Part shown: positions 51,513-60,687 of the stretch, in pieces
How positions within the stretch are numbered: position 1 is the stretch's first letter
Layout: every line of letters starts with the position of its first letter
Position numbers and translations under genes: made by a program
NCBI RefSeq assembly: GCF_900156065.1
Contig: NZ_FTNF01000007.1
Location: forward strand, 231,985-295,984
Direction of reading: 5' to 3'
Length of the DNA: 64,000 nucleotides
From: Micromonospora avicenniae
GTDB lineage: Bacteria; Actinomycetota; Actinomycetes; Mycobacteriales; Micromonosporaceae
The notes under the pieces: model-generated
The model's input: only the letters and a program-made list of their open reading frames with translations
Databases searched by the model: none
Told to the model about the DNA's origin: nothing

Positions 51513-51947
51513 TCAGCGGCCGACCGGCCAGACCATGCGCACCTCGGTGCCGACGCCCTCGTCGACGGGACGCACCTGCAGGTCCTCTACGAAACCGGCG
51601 AGCAGGGCGAAGCCCACGCCGGTGGTGAGCGCCTCGTCGGTGAGCGCCTCGTTGGCCAACTCGTCCGGGGGCAGCGCGGCGAGACCGATACCCGCCTCGA
51701 TCGGCGCCCGGTCGACGACCCGGACGGCGTACTGCCCGGAGTCGGACATCTCCACCAGCACCGGATCGTGCAGGCCGTACTGCCGGTGCAGGGCGACGGC
51801 CCGGGTGCACGCCTCACCGATGGCGAGACGTACCTCGTCGAGCAGGTCCTCGCGGACGCCGGCCCGGCGGGCGACCGCGACGCCGACCAGGCGAGCGGTG
51901 CGCACGTGCACCGGTGCCGGCGAGAAGGAGAGCCGGACCGTGGCCAT
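51513..51947 (-). CDS. RsbW/SpoIIAB-like anti-sigma protein partner of BldG
   Basis: A 144-residue GHKL-fold protein equivalent in place to the anti-sigma gene next to S. coelicolor bldG. Fold elements are present (LDEVRLAIGEACTRAV and TTGVGFALLAGFVED), but kinase motifs are degenerate: the N-box Asn is Arg49 (E45-A-C-T-R49), and the Gly-rich Asp motif is DRAPIEAGIG. It may bind BldG and a sigma factor without phosphorylating BldG. ATG 51947 overlaps the bldG stop (TGATG). Confidence 0.88.
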   Translation of the reverse strand: MATVRLSFSPAPVHVRTARLVGVAVARRAGVREDLLDEVRLAIGEACTRAVALHRQYGLHDPVLVEMSDSGQYAVRVVDRAPIEAGIGLAALPPDELANEALTDEALTTGVGFALLAGFVEDLQVRPVDEGVGTEVRMVWPVGR

Positions 51948-52303
51948 CACGCGCCGGCACCCGTCGAGTCGGCGGCGATCGCCGCGTCGACCGTCGGGTG
52001 CAGCGGGAAGACCTGGTCCAGCGCGGTGATGCGGAAGATCTTGAGCAACGGCTCCTTGTCGCAGACCAGCGCGAAGCTGCCACCCGCCGCGCGCAGCCGC
52101 TTCAGCGCGCCGACCAGCACCCCCAGGCCGGTGGAGTCGAGGAAGTCCACCCGTCCGAGATCCACCACCACGTGCCGGGCACCACCGTCGATCAGTTCCA
52201 GGAGCCGTTCGCGCAACCGGGGGGCGGTGTAGACGTCCACCTCACCGCCGACCTCGAGCACCGTGTGCTCCCCCACGGCCCGGGTCGCCAGCGACAGCTC
52301 CAT
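51947..52303 (-). CDS. bldG: Anti-sigma factor antagonist BldG (STAS domain)
   Basis: A 118-residue STAS protein that lines up closely with Streptomyces BldG from its first residues through [12 protein letters not shown] and KIFRIT. The phosphorylation site serine is residue 57 in [11 protein letters not shown]. In Streptomyces BldG controls differentiation and antibiotic production by partner switching, including inactivation of anti-sigma factors. GCGAGGAGGACAG precedes ATG 52303. It is co-transcribed with the following RsbW-like gene and is divergent from the helicase. Confidence 0.95.
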   Translation of the reverse strand: MELSLATRAVGEHTVLEVGGEVDVYTAPRLRERLLELIDGGARHVVVDLGRVDFLDSTGLGVLVGALKRLRAAGGSFALVCDKEPLLKIFRITALDQVFPLHPTVDAAIAADSTGAGA

Positions 52304-52443
52304 CTGTCCTCCTCGCAAGAGCCGTAAACTCTCCTGGGCATCTAACCACTACCGCCGGAAGACGCAGCGGTCGACGGCGGGGCCTCCCCCATACCCTGGC
52401 CCCGGACTTTTCATCTCCGAACACCAGTGCGAGAGTTTTCCCC

Positions 52444-54834
52444 GTGACTTACGACAGCTTCACCTCGGCGCGGCTGACGTCGCGCCAGGACCTGGAGCCG
52501 TCGACCGCCGCCAGGGTATCCGCAGCTCCTCCTGGGCACGCGCCGGCCGACCTGCTGGCCCGGCTGCGCACCCGCGCCGACGTCGACCCGGTCACCCACG
52601 TCGAACGGGTACCGGCCCGGCCGGGCGTGCCTGCGCCGTGGCCGCAGTGGGTCCCGGAGGAACTGCGGGCGGCGTTCGCCGGGCGCGGGGTGACCGCGCC
52701 CTGGCGGCATCAGGCCGAGGCGGCCGCCCTGGCGTACGACGGCCAGCATGTGGTCGTCGCCACCGGCACCGCGTCCGGAAAGTCCCTGGCGTACCAGATG
52801 CCGGCTCTCGCCACCCTGCTCGCGGACCCCCGGGCCACCGTGCTCTACCTGGCGCCGACCAAGGCGCTCGCCGCCGACCAGCTACGCGCCGTCGCCGAAC
52901 TGGAACTCGACGGGGTACGCCCCGCCTGCTACGACGGGGACACCCCGCGCGCCGAGCGGGAGTGGATCCGGCGGCACTCCCGGTTCGTGCTGACCAATCC
53001 GGACATGCTGCACCACGGCATCCTCCCCGGCCATGCCCAGTGGTCAGGATTCCTGCGCCGGCTGACGTACGTGGTGATCGACGAGTGCCACACCTACCGG
53101 GGCGTGTTCGGCTCGCACGTCGCACACGTGCTGCGCCGGCTGCGGCGGCAGTGCGCCCGGTTCGGCAGTACCCCCGTCTTCGTACTCGCCTCCGCGACCT
53201 CGGGTGACCCGGCGACCGCGGCGGAGCGGCTCACCGGCCTGCCCGTGGCCGCCGTCACCGAGGACACGTCGCCCCGCGGCGGGGTGACCTTCGCGCTCTG
53301 GGAACCGCCGCTGCTGCCCTCCGCCGACACGTCCTCCGACGCGGCGGACCTCGCACCCGTACGCCGGTCCGCGCTGCGGGAGACCGCGGACCTGCTCGCC
53401 GACACGGTCGCCGCGGGCGTACGCACCCTCGCCTTCGTCCGCTCCCGCCGGGGCGCCGAGGTGGTGGCCGCGAACACCCGGCGGGCACTGGACGAGGCGG
53501 TCCCCGGTCTGGGCGATCGGGTGGCCGCCTACCGCGGCGGCTACCTGCGCGAGGAGCGGCGGGAACTCGAGCGGGCGCTGCTGCACGGCGACCTGCTCGG
53601 GCTGGCCTCCACCAACGCGCTGGAGCTCGGCGTCGACCTGGTCGGCCTCGACGCGGTGCTGATCTGCGGCTACCCGGGCACCCGGGCCTCGCTCTGGCAG
53701 CAGGCCGGTCGGGCCGGGCGCTCCGGACAGGAGGCGCTGGCCGTGCTGGTGGCCCGGGACGACCCCCTCGACACCTACCTCGTGCACCACCCGGAGGCGG
53801 TCTTCGGGCGGCCGGTCGAGGCGACCGTGCTCGACCCGGCCAACCCGTACGTCCTCGCGCCGCAACTCGCCTGCGCCGCGGCCGAGGCACCACTCACTCC
53901 GGCCGACCTGGCGTTGTTCGGCGACGGGGCGAAGGAGGCGGTCGATCAGCTCGTAGCGGCCGGCGCGCTGCGGCAACGCCCGACCGGCTGGTACTGGCGG
54001 CACCGGGAGCGGCCCGAGGTGGACCTGCGGGGCGAGGGCGGAGCGCCGGTGGTCGTGGTGGAGGCGGCCACGGGGCGGCTGCTCGGCACGGTGGATGGTG
54101 GTTCGTCACACTTCCTGCTCCACCCCGGTGCGGTCTACCTGCACCAGGGCGTCTCGTACGTGGTGGACGAGCTGGACCTGGCCGACGGGTGCGCGCTCGT
54201 CCACGCCGAGGAACCCGACTGGTCGACCCATGCCCGCGACGTCACCGACGTCTCCGTCGTGTCGGTGCGCTCGTACGTGGACGCCGGGCCGGTCGGGATG
54301 TTCCTCGGCGAGGTGGACGTGACCAGCCAGGTGGTGTCGTACCAGCGGCGGCGGATCGCCACCGGCGAGGTGATCGACACTCGGCCGCTGGACCTGCCGG
54401 CCCGCGAGCTGCGTACGGTCGCGGTCTGGTTCACGCTCTCGCCGGAGTCGCTGGCGGCGGCCGGCGTCGAGCCGTCGGACGTGCCCGGGGGGCTGCACGC
54501 CGCCGAGCACGCGGCTATCGGGTTGCTGCCGCTCATCGCCACCTGCGACCGCTGGGACATCGGTGGGCTCTCCACCGCTCTGCACCCGGACACCGAGGCG
54601 CCCACCGTGTTCGTGTACGACGGGCACCCGGGCGGGGCCGGCTTCGCCGAGCGCGCGTACGGCACGGCCGCGACCTGGCTGCGGGCCACCCGCGATGCGA
54701 TCGCCGAGTGCGCCTGCGAGACCGGCTGCCCGTCCTGCGTGCAGTCGCCCAAGTGCGGCAACGGCAACAACCCGCTCTCGAAGGCGGACGCCGTCCGAGT
54801 GCTGGACGTGGTGCTGGCCAACCTGCCGTCCTGA
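52444..54834 (+). CDS. DECH-box helicase of the helicase/secretion neighbourhood (YprA/MrfA-like)
   Basis: A 796-residue superfamily 2 helicase. Motif I is VATGTASGKS, motif II IDECHTY, motif III LASATS, and motif VI QQAGRAGRSG. The C-terminal DUF1998 domain ends with a four-cysteine group (CACETGCPSCVQSPKC) like the zinc/iron site of MrfA (YprA). It belongs to the actinobacterial DECH helicase family found beside tad-type secretion genes. MrfA acts in DNA repair, so a repair role is plausible. Start GTG 52444 lacks a strong ribosome site. Confidence 0.93.
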   Translation: MTYDSFTSARLTSRQDLEPSTAARVSAAPPGHAPADLLARLRTRADVDPVTHVERVPARPGVPAPWPQWVPEELRAAFAGRGVTAPWRHQAEAAALAYDGQHVVVATGTASGKSLAYQMPALATLLADPRATVLYLAPTKALAADQLRAVAELELDGVRPACYDGDTPRAEREWIRRHSRFVLTNPDMLHHGILPGHAQWSGFLRRLTYVVIDECHTYRGVFGSHVAHVLRRLRRQCARFGSTPVFVLASATSGDPATAAERLTGLPVAAVTEDTSPRGGVTFALWEPPLLPSADTSSDAADLAPVRRSALRETADLLADTVAAGVRTLAFVRSRRGAEVVAANTRRALDEAVPGLGDRVAAYRGGYLREERRELERALLHGDLLGLASTNALELGVDLVGLDAVLICGYPGTRASLWQQAGRAGRSGQEALAVLVARDDPLDTYLVHHPEAVFGRPVEATVLDPANPYVLAPQLACAAAEAPLTPADLALFGDGAKEAVDQLVAAGALRQRPTGWYWRHRERPEVDLRGEGGAPVVVVEAATGRLLGTVDGGSSHFLLHPGAVYLHQGVSYVVDELDLADGCALVHAEEPDWSTHARDVTDVSVVSVRSYVDAGPVGMFLGEVDVTSQVVSYQRRRIATGEVIDTRPLDLPARELRTVAVWFTLSPESLAAAGVEPSDVPGGLHAAEHAAIGLLPLIATCDRWDIGGLSTALHPDTEAPTVFVYDGHPGGAGFAERAYGTAATWLRATRDAIAECACETGCPSCVQSPKCGNGNNPLSKADAVRVLDVVLANLPS

Positions 54835-54962
54835 TCGCGTCCCCAGCACGGCCCGCACCGGACGTGCCGGCGCGGGGCTTCCACCGCTGGCGCGTTGAGC
54901 CGGGCCGATGCGGGAGCGCTGTGGTGTGCGACACTCCGGCGACCCTTATCGAGGAGAACACA

Positions 54963-55541
54963 ATGCAGCCCGACATGTTGCAGGCACAGCAGCGTTTCCA
55001 CATCCGCCAGCGGGTGCGGCTGATGGTCAACCAGTACGAGGTCCTCGCGGTGGCGCCGGACGGTTCGGAGGGGCAACTGCTGGCCTTCGCCCAGCAGAAG
55101 CGCCTCGCCTTCAAGGAGCAGGTCACCCTCTACACGGACGACTCGAAGCAGCAGCCCGTCCTCGGCTTCAAGGCCCGTCAGGCCCTCGACCTCGGTGCCA
55201 CGTACGACGTCACCGACGCGGCCGGCAACCCGGTCGGCCTGTTCCGCAAGAACTTCGCGCAGTCCCTGCTGCGCTCCACGTGGCACGTGGAGCAGGCCGG
55301 GCTGCCCGAGGTCACCGGGCAGGAGCGGAGCCTGCCGGTGGCGTTGCTGCGGCGCTTCGTCGACTCGCTCTCCTGGCTGCCGTACCACTTCGACTTCACC
55401 GCCGGCGGTCAGCCCGTCTTCTCCGTGGTGAAGAAGTGGGGGCTGCGCGACCGGTACGTGGTCGAGATCCAGCACCCGCAGATCGACCGCCGACTGGTCA
55501 TCGCGATGGCCATCGCCCTGGACGCTCTTCAGGCGCGCTGA
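54963..55541 (+). CDS. LURP-one-related/scramblase-like protein (YxjI family)
   Basis: A 192-residue Tubby-like beta-barrel protein. It has FHIRQRVRLMVNQYEV, repeated strands (KRLAFKEQVTLYTDDS, GFKARQALDL) and the closing helix RLVIAMAIALDAL. The family is widespread in bacteria without a firm function; some are linked to phospholipid scrambling. GAGGAGAACACA precedes the ATG. It lies just after the helicase on the same strand. Confidence 0.85.
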   Translation: MQPDMLQAQQRFHIRQRVRLMVNQYEVLAVAPDGSEGQLLAFAQQKRLAFKEQVTLYTDDSKQQPVLGFKARQALDLGATYDVTDAAGNPVGLFRKNFAQSLLRSTWHVEQAGLPEVTGQERSLPVALLRRFVDSLSWLPYHFDFTAGGQPVFSVVKKWGLRDRYVVEIQHPQIDRRLVIAMAIALDALQAR

Positions 55542-55664
55542 CGCCGGTACCGCCCCGGTGTCGCCGCTCGTGAACGGCGTTCCGGGGCGGCGCCTACCGT
55601 CCCGTCACTCAGACCAGCCTGGCTGCCGCTGCCTGGACGGGTCCACCCACGATCGGCGCGCCGG

Positions 55665-56255
55665 TCACCGGGAGGTGCGGTCTCGCCATTGGCTGGTCCG
55701 GGTGCGGACCCGGTCGGCGTCGGCGGCATTCTTGACATGCCCCAACCAGAACAGGTTCGGGTCGGCGGGCACCGAGCCGTCAGTGACCATCCGTGCGACG
55801 GCGGGCAGGCCCGTGGGTTCGGCGAACGAACTCAGTCGCGCGGCGACCGCCCCGCCCCGGCCAGTACCTGTGGGATAGACCTGGATGGCGGTGACGTGTG
55901 ACCAGGGCAGCAGTGGGCCCCGTCCGGCGAACAGGGTGACGCCGTGTGGGCAGAGATCGGCGGCGTACCGCCCCGATCGGCGGGGGATGCCAGGCTGGGG
56001 CTCTTTCCCTCTTCCAGTCGGCTGGCCGGTCCGGTTGACGGCCAGCCACAGGGCGAAGACCAGCATCATGAAGATCCAGACCGCGACGCCGATTCGTACA
56101 TAGAACGCCAGGACGCTCTCGCTCGAGAGGTTCCAGCGGACTCCCACCCAGAGGACCACCGCGATGCCGACCGTGGTCAGCAGCAGCACCAACCATCGGC
56201 CCGGACCGAGCGGACGATGATCACGTAGGCCGATCGACGCGTCGCATTCGTGCAC
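55665..56255 (-). CDS. Hypothetical two-helix membrane protein with PH-like domain
   Basis: A 196-residue protein. Two hydrophobic segments (WLVLLLTTVGIAVVLWVGV and IGVAVWIFMMLVFALWLAV) precede a cytoplasmic beta-rich domain (GVTLFAGRGPLLPWSHVTAI) typical of bacterial PH-like domains attached to membranes. Start is uncertain: GTG 56255 follows a GGGGGTGT run; ATG 56321 or 56330 would add about 22-25 residues. It does not overlap the tad genes and is 80 bases from them. Confidence 0.7.
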   Translation of the reverse strand: MHECDASIGLRDHRPLGPGRWLVLLLTTVGIAVVLWVGVRWNLSSESVLAFYVRIGVAVWIFMMLVFALWLAVNRTGQPTGRGKEPQPGIPRRSGRYAADLCPHGVTLFAGRGPLLPWSHVTAIQVYPTGTGRGGAVAARLSSFAEPTGLPAVARMVTDGSVPADPNLFWLGHVKNAADADRVRTRTSQWRDRTSR

Positions 56256-56336
56256 GTCACACCCCCGTTCATCGACGATCGTAGTGGGTGCGATCGCGCT
56301 GGTGCACGGCTCGTTTGCCATGCGGCACATCGGACG

Positions 56337-56846
56337 TCAGCTCCGCAGCGGGCCGGCGCGCGCGGTGGCCGTGGCGACCCGGGTCAGGCCGGGCAGCAGG
56401 GCGACGCCGACCTCGGCGGTGATCACCACATCGAGACCGTCGAGCCGGCAGTCCAGGAGTCGCCCACCGTTGCGCCCCGTGATCTCGGCCGCCGCCGAAC
56501 AGGCCGCTTCCGCGTCGGCTGGCGCTCGCCCGGCACCGGCCAGCGCACCGAGGTCCGCCGCCACCGCTGCCTGCTGGCGTGCCGTCCGCGCGGCGCCCAC
56601 CGCCGCGCCGAACATCCCGACCATCACGAAGACCAGGCCGACGGCGAGCAGACAGACGCTCGCGCCTCCCCGGTCGCGATCCGACGCCGTGACCGCTGGT
56701 GGGTGTCGGCGTCGGACCGGGCCCAACCCGCTCGTCCCCGGGACCCGGCCGGTGGCCACCTGCCCCGGCGCGGTGTCCGGGACCGTTCGGTGCGGCGCGC
56801 GCCGCCGGTGGGCATCCGTGTCCGCCGGCCGCTTCGCGCCGCTCAC
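56337..56846 (-). CDS. TadE-like protein of the helicase/secretion neighbourhood
   Basis: A 169-residue protein. The first 60 residues are Arg/Pro-rich, then a single hydrophobic segment with TadE/G character (GGASVCLLAVGLVFVMVGMF), followed by AARTARQQAAVAADLGALAGA and an extracytoplasmic region with two cysteines. It corresponds to the last gene of the actinobacterial tad locus (Rv3654c-like position). Likely a minor pilin or secreted subunit. Overlaps tadE by 4 bases. Confidence 0.82.
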   Translation of the reverse strand: MSGAKRPADTDAHRRRAPHRTVPDTAPGQVATGRVPGTSGLGPVRRRHPPAVTASDRDRGGASVCLLAVGLVFVMVGMFGAAVGAARTARQQAAVAADLGALAGAGRAPADAEAACSAAAEITGRNGGRLLDCRLDGLDVVITAEVGVALLPGLTRVATATARAGPLRS

Positions 56847-57214
56847 GACGGCGCCGCCGCGGCCGCACCGGGCTCGACGGCGGCGACAGCGGTCGCGGTC
56901 ACGGTGATCCGGGGCAGTCGAGCGCCGAGTGCGCGGACGGGTGCCCGTACGCTCACCTGCACCTGCCCGTCGCCGGTCGACACGGTGATCTCCGACCCGG
57001 CCGGCGCGGCTCGGGCACCGGCCGCGGGGCCGTCCTCGCCGCGGGAGGCAGCCAACGCCGCCTCCCGCGCCGCGTGCAGGCAGCCCGCCCGGGTGCTCAC
57101 CGCGTTGACGGCTGTCAGCCCGGCGAGCAGGAGCAGCAGCAGCGCCGGCAGGCCGGCCGCCAGTTCGGCGGTGAATGAACCCCGGTCACGACCGGCCAGC
57201 CGGCGCCGGATCAC
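56843..57214 (-). CDS. tadE: TadE-like pseudopilin
   Basis: A 123-residue protein. RDRGSFTAELAAGLPALLLL contains a prepilin-peptidase-like site (Gly before SFTAE with Glu at +5) and a membrane helix. A beta-rich C-terminal half follows. TadE pseudopilins act with Flp pilin in the Tad secretion apparatus. GTG 57214 overlaps the Flp stop by 4 bases (GTGA). Confidence 0.87.
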   Translation of the reverse strand: MIRRRLAGRDRGSFTAELAAGLPALLLLLLAGLTAVNAVSTRAGCLHAAREAALAASRGEDGPAAGARAAPAGSEITVSTGDGQVQVSVRAPVRALGARLPRITVTATAVAAVEPGAAAAAPS

Positions 57215-57378
57215 TTGAGCGCCCGGTCGATGACGGCCGTCAACGCGGACTGGACGTTCCCGGACGTCAGCACCTTCAGCAGGATGCCCGCGAAGGCAAC
57301 CGCCGCGAGTGTGCCGACGGCGTACTCGGCGGTGTTCATCCCGGCGTCCCCGCGCAGGCGGGCGAGCAGTTTACGCAC
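57211..57378 (-). CDS. Flp-like pilin (DUF4244 family)
   Basis: A 55-residue prepilin. After a basic leader (VRKLLARLRGDAG) the cleavage site G|MNTAEYA has Glu at +5 and Tyr at +6, as in Flp pilins, followed by a hydrophobic helix (AVGTLAAVAFAGILLKVL). This matches the actinobacterial DUF4244/Rv3656c type. It would be the major subunit of a Tad pilus. GTG 57378 has AAGGGG 9 bases upstream; no prepilin peptidase gene is in the window. Confidence 0.9.
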   Translation of the reverse strand: MRKLLARLRGDAGMNTAEYAVGTLAAVAFAGILLKVLTSGNVQSALTAVIDRALK

Positions 57379-57404
57379 GTTCCGTACCCCTTCCTCGATG
57401 GTTC

Positions 57405-58256
57405 TCAGAGCACGTCGCCCAGAACGGCGACGATCACCGGCACCAGGCCGGCGAGAATGAAGGCCGGCAGGAAGCAGAGCCCCAGCGGCAGCACGATGAG
57501 TACGCCCGCCCGGCGGGCCGACGCCTCGGCCGCGGTGGCCCGGTCGGCGCGCAGGTCGTCGGCGAGCCGGGTCAGCGCGCCGGCCAGCGCTGCTCCGCTG
57601 TTCGACGACCGGTACGCGGCGGCCGACACCCGCTCCGCCCCCGGCACCCCGTCGAGGGCCGACCACGCCTCCTCCGGGCCACCGCCGAGCAGTAGCGTCC
57701 GACCGACCCGCCCGAGCCGGACCGCGAGCGGGCCGTCCAGCGCCTCGGCGACCGCCAGTACCGACCTGTCCACGGGAGCGCCCGCGCGCATGGCCGCAGC
57801 CAGCAGGTCCGCGGCCAGTGGCAGGTCGGCGGCTTCCCGGAGCCGACGGTCACGGGCCGCGGGCGGCTCGATCCGCCGTAGCAGCCGGTCCAGCAGGACC
57901 GCGGTCGGTACCGCGCCGAGCAGGCCGAGCCAGCCACCGGCCACCACGGCCACCGCCGCCCCGCCCAGCGCCGAGGCCAGCCGGATCAGGTCGGGGCGCC
58001 GGCCGGTCCGGCCAGGTCCGTCACCGTCGCCCGGCGGGCGGCCCGCGCCCGATGGGACGTCGTCGTGCCCCCGCACCGGCCGCCCGAGCCCGAACCACCA
58101 CCGGCTGGCGGCCGACTCCTCGCCGGCAGGTGCCGGGCCGGTCTGGCGGGAGTTCCGGAGCGACCGCAGCCGGTGCAAGGGGCGGCGACCGCTCGTCGCC
58201 GCCAACAGCAGGGCCGCCGCGGCCAGGCAACCGGCGGCCAGGACGGCCCGGGACAT
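57405..58256 (-). CDS. tadC: Tad secretion membrane protein TadC-like (GspF family)
   Basis: A 283-residue inner-membrane protein with an N-terminal helix, two central ones and a C-terminal pair (IVLPLGLCFLPAFILAGLVPVIVAVL), and the T2SSF domain (ADLLAAAMRAGAPVDRSVLAVAEAL). It forms the platform of the Tad pilus with TadB. ATG 58256 overlaps the TadB stop by one base. A 40-residue Gly/Pro/Arg linker lies near the start. Confidence 0.88.
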   Translation of the reverse strand: MSRAVLAAGCLAAAALLLAATSGRRPLHRLRSLRNSRQTGPAPAGEESAASRWWFGLGRPVRGHDDVPSGAGRPPGDGDGPGRTGRRPDLIRLASALGGAAVAVVAGGWLGLLGAVPTAVLLDRLLRRIEPPAARDRRLREAADLPLAADLLAAAMRAGAPVDRSVLAVAEALDGPLAVRLGRVGRTLLLGGGPEEAWSALDGVPGAERVSAAAYRSSNSGAALAGALTRLADDLRADRATAAEASARRAGVLIVLPLGLCFLPAFILAGLVPVIVAVLGDVL

Positions 58257-59482
58257 CAGGCGGCCCGAGCCGGTGCGGCGCTGAGGCGTTCGGCCCAGAA
58301 CAGCCCACCGGCCTGCAGCCCGACGGCGAGCACCGTGCAGACGCCCCCGACCGGGGTGTGCAGGAGCACGTGGACCGGATCGACCCCGATGCCGTACCCG
58401 AGCCCGATACCGCCGAGTGGGAGACCCGCCAGCAACCAGGCGGTGGCCCGGGCACCCGCCGCCTGCGCGGCTGCGGCGGCCAGCCCCCGGTCGACCGACC
58501 GGGCGTCTGACTCGATCCGCTCCACCAGATCGGCCAGCGGTGCACCGGTGCGATCGGCGAGCCGTACGGCAGCGGACGCGAGCCGGCGCAGCCGATCCGA
58601 TTCGTCCGGCTGCTCCTGCGGATCGGCCAGCGCCGGCACCGGAAGCCCGGCCCGCAGGTCCGCCGCGAACCCGCAGAGCTGGTCCAGCCGGCGGCGTCGA
58701 GCCTGCTCGACCTGGCGCGTCGACTTCCAGCGGATCGCCGCGCGCACCCCCAACATGCCGTACGTCGCGAGCGCCACGGAGGCGACCGGGCCGCCGAGCA
58801 GCCCGCCCAGACCGGCGCCGGTCAACCCGGCCAGGAGCAGCGTGCGCCTCGGCGCCCGGCCCAGCGCGAACCCCAGTCTCCCGGAACCACTGCTCGTCGA
58901 CGGATCGGCGACCCGTTCGCGCTGGACCGTGACGCTCGGGACCGGCGTCCCGCCCAGCCCGGCCGGGGCTCTGCCGTCCCGCCGGCCGGGCGGACCGGTC
59001 GGTCCGGGTGCTCGCCCCGGCCCAGGCCCTTGCCCGGTCGGTCCGGGCGCTCCCGGGGCGACGTCCCGGGTGACCGGCCATCCAGCGCCGGCTTCAACGG
59101 GGGCTGCGCCGTCGGTCGGCTGCCTCCGCAGGACGCCCACGCGCTGCGGCCGGTCCGGCGCGGCGGCGCGCGCCGGACCGACCGACGAACCTCGGCTCGA
59201 CCCGGCTGGAAGAGCGCCGCCGTGCTCTACCGGGGCGTGGGCGGTCCGCTCGGGTCGGGCGTCGGGCGATCCGGACGGATCGTCGAGGGGACGCCTCAGT
59301 TCGGTGACCCAGGCGATGAGAGCCTCGTCGGCCGACCGGCGGCGGGACCGGGCCGAGCCGCCGATCGCCGTCATCACCGCACCGCGGCGAGACCGGGCGC
59401 TACGCAGCGGCCAGCCGACCAGCACCGCCGCCACCAGCAGCAGGACCGCCGTCGTCGCCGTCGACCAAACTGCCGGGCTCAT
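58256..59482 (-). CDS. tadB: Tad secretion membrane protein TadB-like with long linker
   Basis: A 408-residue T2SSF-domain protein. The N-terminal helix (WSTATTAVLLLVAAVLVGW) is followed by about 130 Pro/Gly/Arg/Ala-rich residues, then the conserved GLTGAGLGGLLGG helix and T2SSF region (LDQLCGFAADLRAGLPVPALA). TadB is usually shorter, so the linker is an insertion in this lineage. Overlaps tadC and cpaF genes, so co-translated. Confidence 0.87.
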   Translation of the reverse strand: MSPAVWSTATTAVLLLVAAVLVGWPLRSARSRRGAVMTAIGGSARSRRRSADEALIAWVTELRRPLDDPSGSPDARPERTAHAPVEHGGALPAGSSRGSSVGPARAAAPDRPQRVGVLRRQPTDGAAPVEAGAGWPVTRDVAPGAPGPTGQGPGPGRAPGPTGPPGRRDGRAPAGLGGTPVPSVTVQRERVADPSTSSGSGRLGFALGRAPRRTLLLAGLTGAGLGGLLGGPVASVALATYGMLGVRAAIRWKSTRQVEQARRRRLDQLCGFAADLRAGLPVPALADPQEQPDESDRLRRLASAAVRLADRTGAPLADLVERIESDARSVDRGLAAAAAQAAGARATAWLLAGLPLGGIGLGYGIGVDPVHVLLHTPVGGVCTVLAVGLQAGGLFWAERLSAAPARAA

Positions 59483-60687
59483 GCCGGCCCCGCCGATCCG
59501 GGCCAGGGCTCGCTGAGGATCGGCGGCACTGGTACGTCCCGTTCCCGCAGCAGCGTGGCGAGCGCCCGGGCGGCCGGGCCGGGGCCACGCCCGCGTACCC
59601 AGGCGGGCACCACCGTGACCAACCGGTCCGGGCCCTCGGGCAGCAGCAGACAGACGGATTCCAGCACCCGCCCTCGATCGCTGCGGCGTACCTGCAACAA
59701 CACCTGCAGCGCGGCGGCGACCTGTGCGTGCAGTGCGGCACGTGGCAGCCCACCGAGCATCCCCAGCGCCTCCAGTCGCGCCGGCACGTCGGTCGGGGTG
59801 TTCGCGTGCAGCGTCCCGGCACCGCCGTCGTGGCCGGTGTTCAGGGCGGCGAGCAGGTCCACCACCTCGCCGCCCCGGCACTCCCCGACGACCAGCCGGT
59901 CGGGTCGCATCCGCAGGGCCTGACGGACCAGGTCGGCCAGCCCGACCACGCCCGAGCCCTCCACATTGGCGGTGCGGGCCTGCAGCCCCACCACGTGCGG
60001 ATGCCGTGGCCGCAACTCGGCGGCGTCCTCCACCAGCACGATCCGCTCGGTTGCCGGTACAAGCCCGAGCAACGTGTTGAGCAGCGTCGTCTTGCCGGAC
60101 CCCGTGCCGCCGGTCACCAGGTAGGCCAGCCGGGCCGCCACCACGGCGGAGAGCACCGGTGCGACCGATCGGGCCACCGTGCCGTGCTGCACCAGCTCGT
60201 CGAGGGTGAACGGTCGCTGCCGGAAGGTGCGCAGCGACAGGTACGGGCCGTCCGTCGCCACCGGCGGCAGTACGGCGTGCAGCCGGGTTCCGTCGGCGAG
60301 GCGAGCGTCCGCGTACGGGGAGCCGTCGTCCAGCCGCCGGCCGGCGCTCGCGGTGAGCCGCTGTGCCAACCGGCGTACGTCGTCGACCGAGCCGAGCGGT
60401 ACCGCCGTCTGGTGCAGACCCTGCCCCCGGTCTACCCAGACCCGGACGCCGTTGACCAGCACGTCGGTCACGTCCGGGTCGGCCAGCAGCGGAGCGAGCG
60501 GACCGGCGCCGACCAGCTCGTCACGTACCCGGTCGGCCATCCGCAGCACCGCGGTGTCGCCGAGGACCGCAGCGGTGGACTCGGCGCGTACGGCGGAGAC
60601 GATCGCGGCCGGGGTGACCGGAGTCGCGGACGAGGCCATCCGCTGCCGTACCCGGGCGGGAAGACCGTCGTCCGACGTGCCGGTCAT
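59479..60687 (-). CDS. cpaF: Tad/CpaF-type secretion ATPase
   Basis: A 402-residue type II/IV secretion ATPase. Walker A is VTGGTGSGKTTLL, the Asp box VLVEDAAELRP, Walker B RPDRLVVGECRGGEV and a His box HDGGAGTLHANTP. It powers assembly of the Flp pilus. This matches the helicase/secretion neighbourhood ATPase family. ATG 60687 overlaps the CpaE-like stop (ATGA). Confidence 0.94.
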   Translation of the reverse strand: MTGTSDDGLPARVRQRMASSATPVTPAAIVSAVRAESTAAVLGDTAVLRMADRVRDELVGAGPLAPLLADPDVTDVLVNGVRVWVDRGQGLHQTAVPLGSVDDVRRLAQRLTASAGRRLDDGSPYADARLADGTRLHAVLPPVATDGPYLSLRTFRQRPFTLDELVQHGTVARSVAPVLSAVVAARLAYLVTGGTGSGKTTLLNTLLGLVPATERIVLVEDAAELRPRHPHVVGLQARTANVEGSGVVGLADLVRQALRMRPDRLVVGECRGGEVVDLLAALNTGHDGGAGTLHANTPTDVPARLEALGMLGGLPRAALHAQVAAALQVLLQVRRSDRGRVLESVCLLLPEGPDRLVTVVPAWVRGRGPGPAARALATLLRERDVPVPPILSEPWPGSAGPA

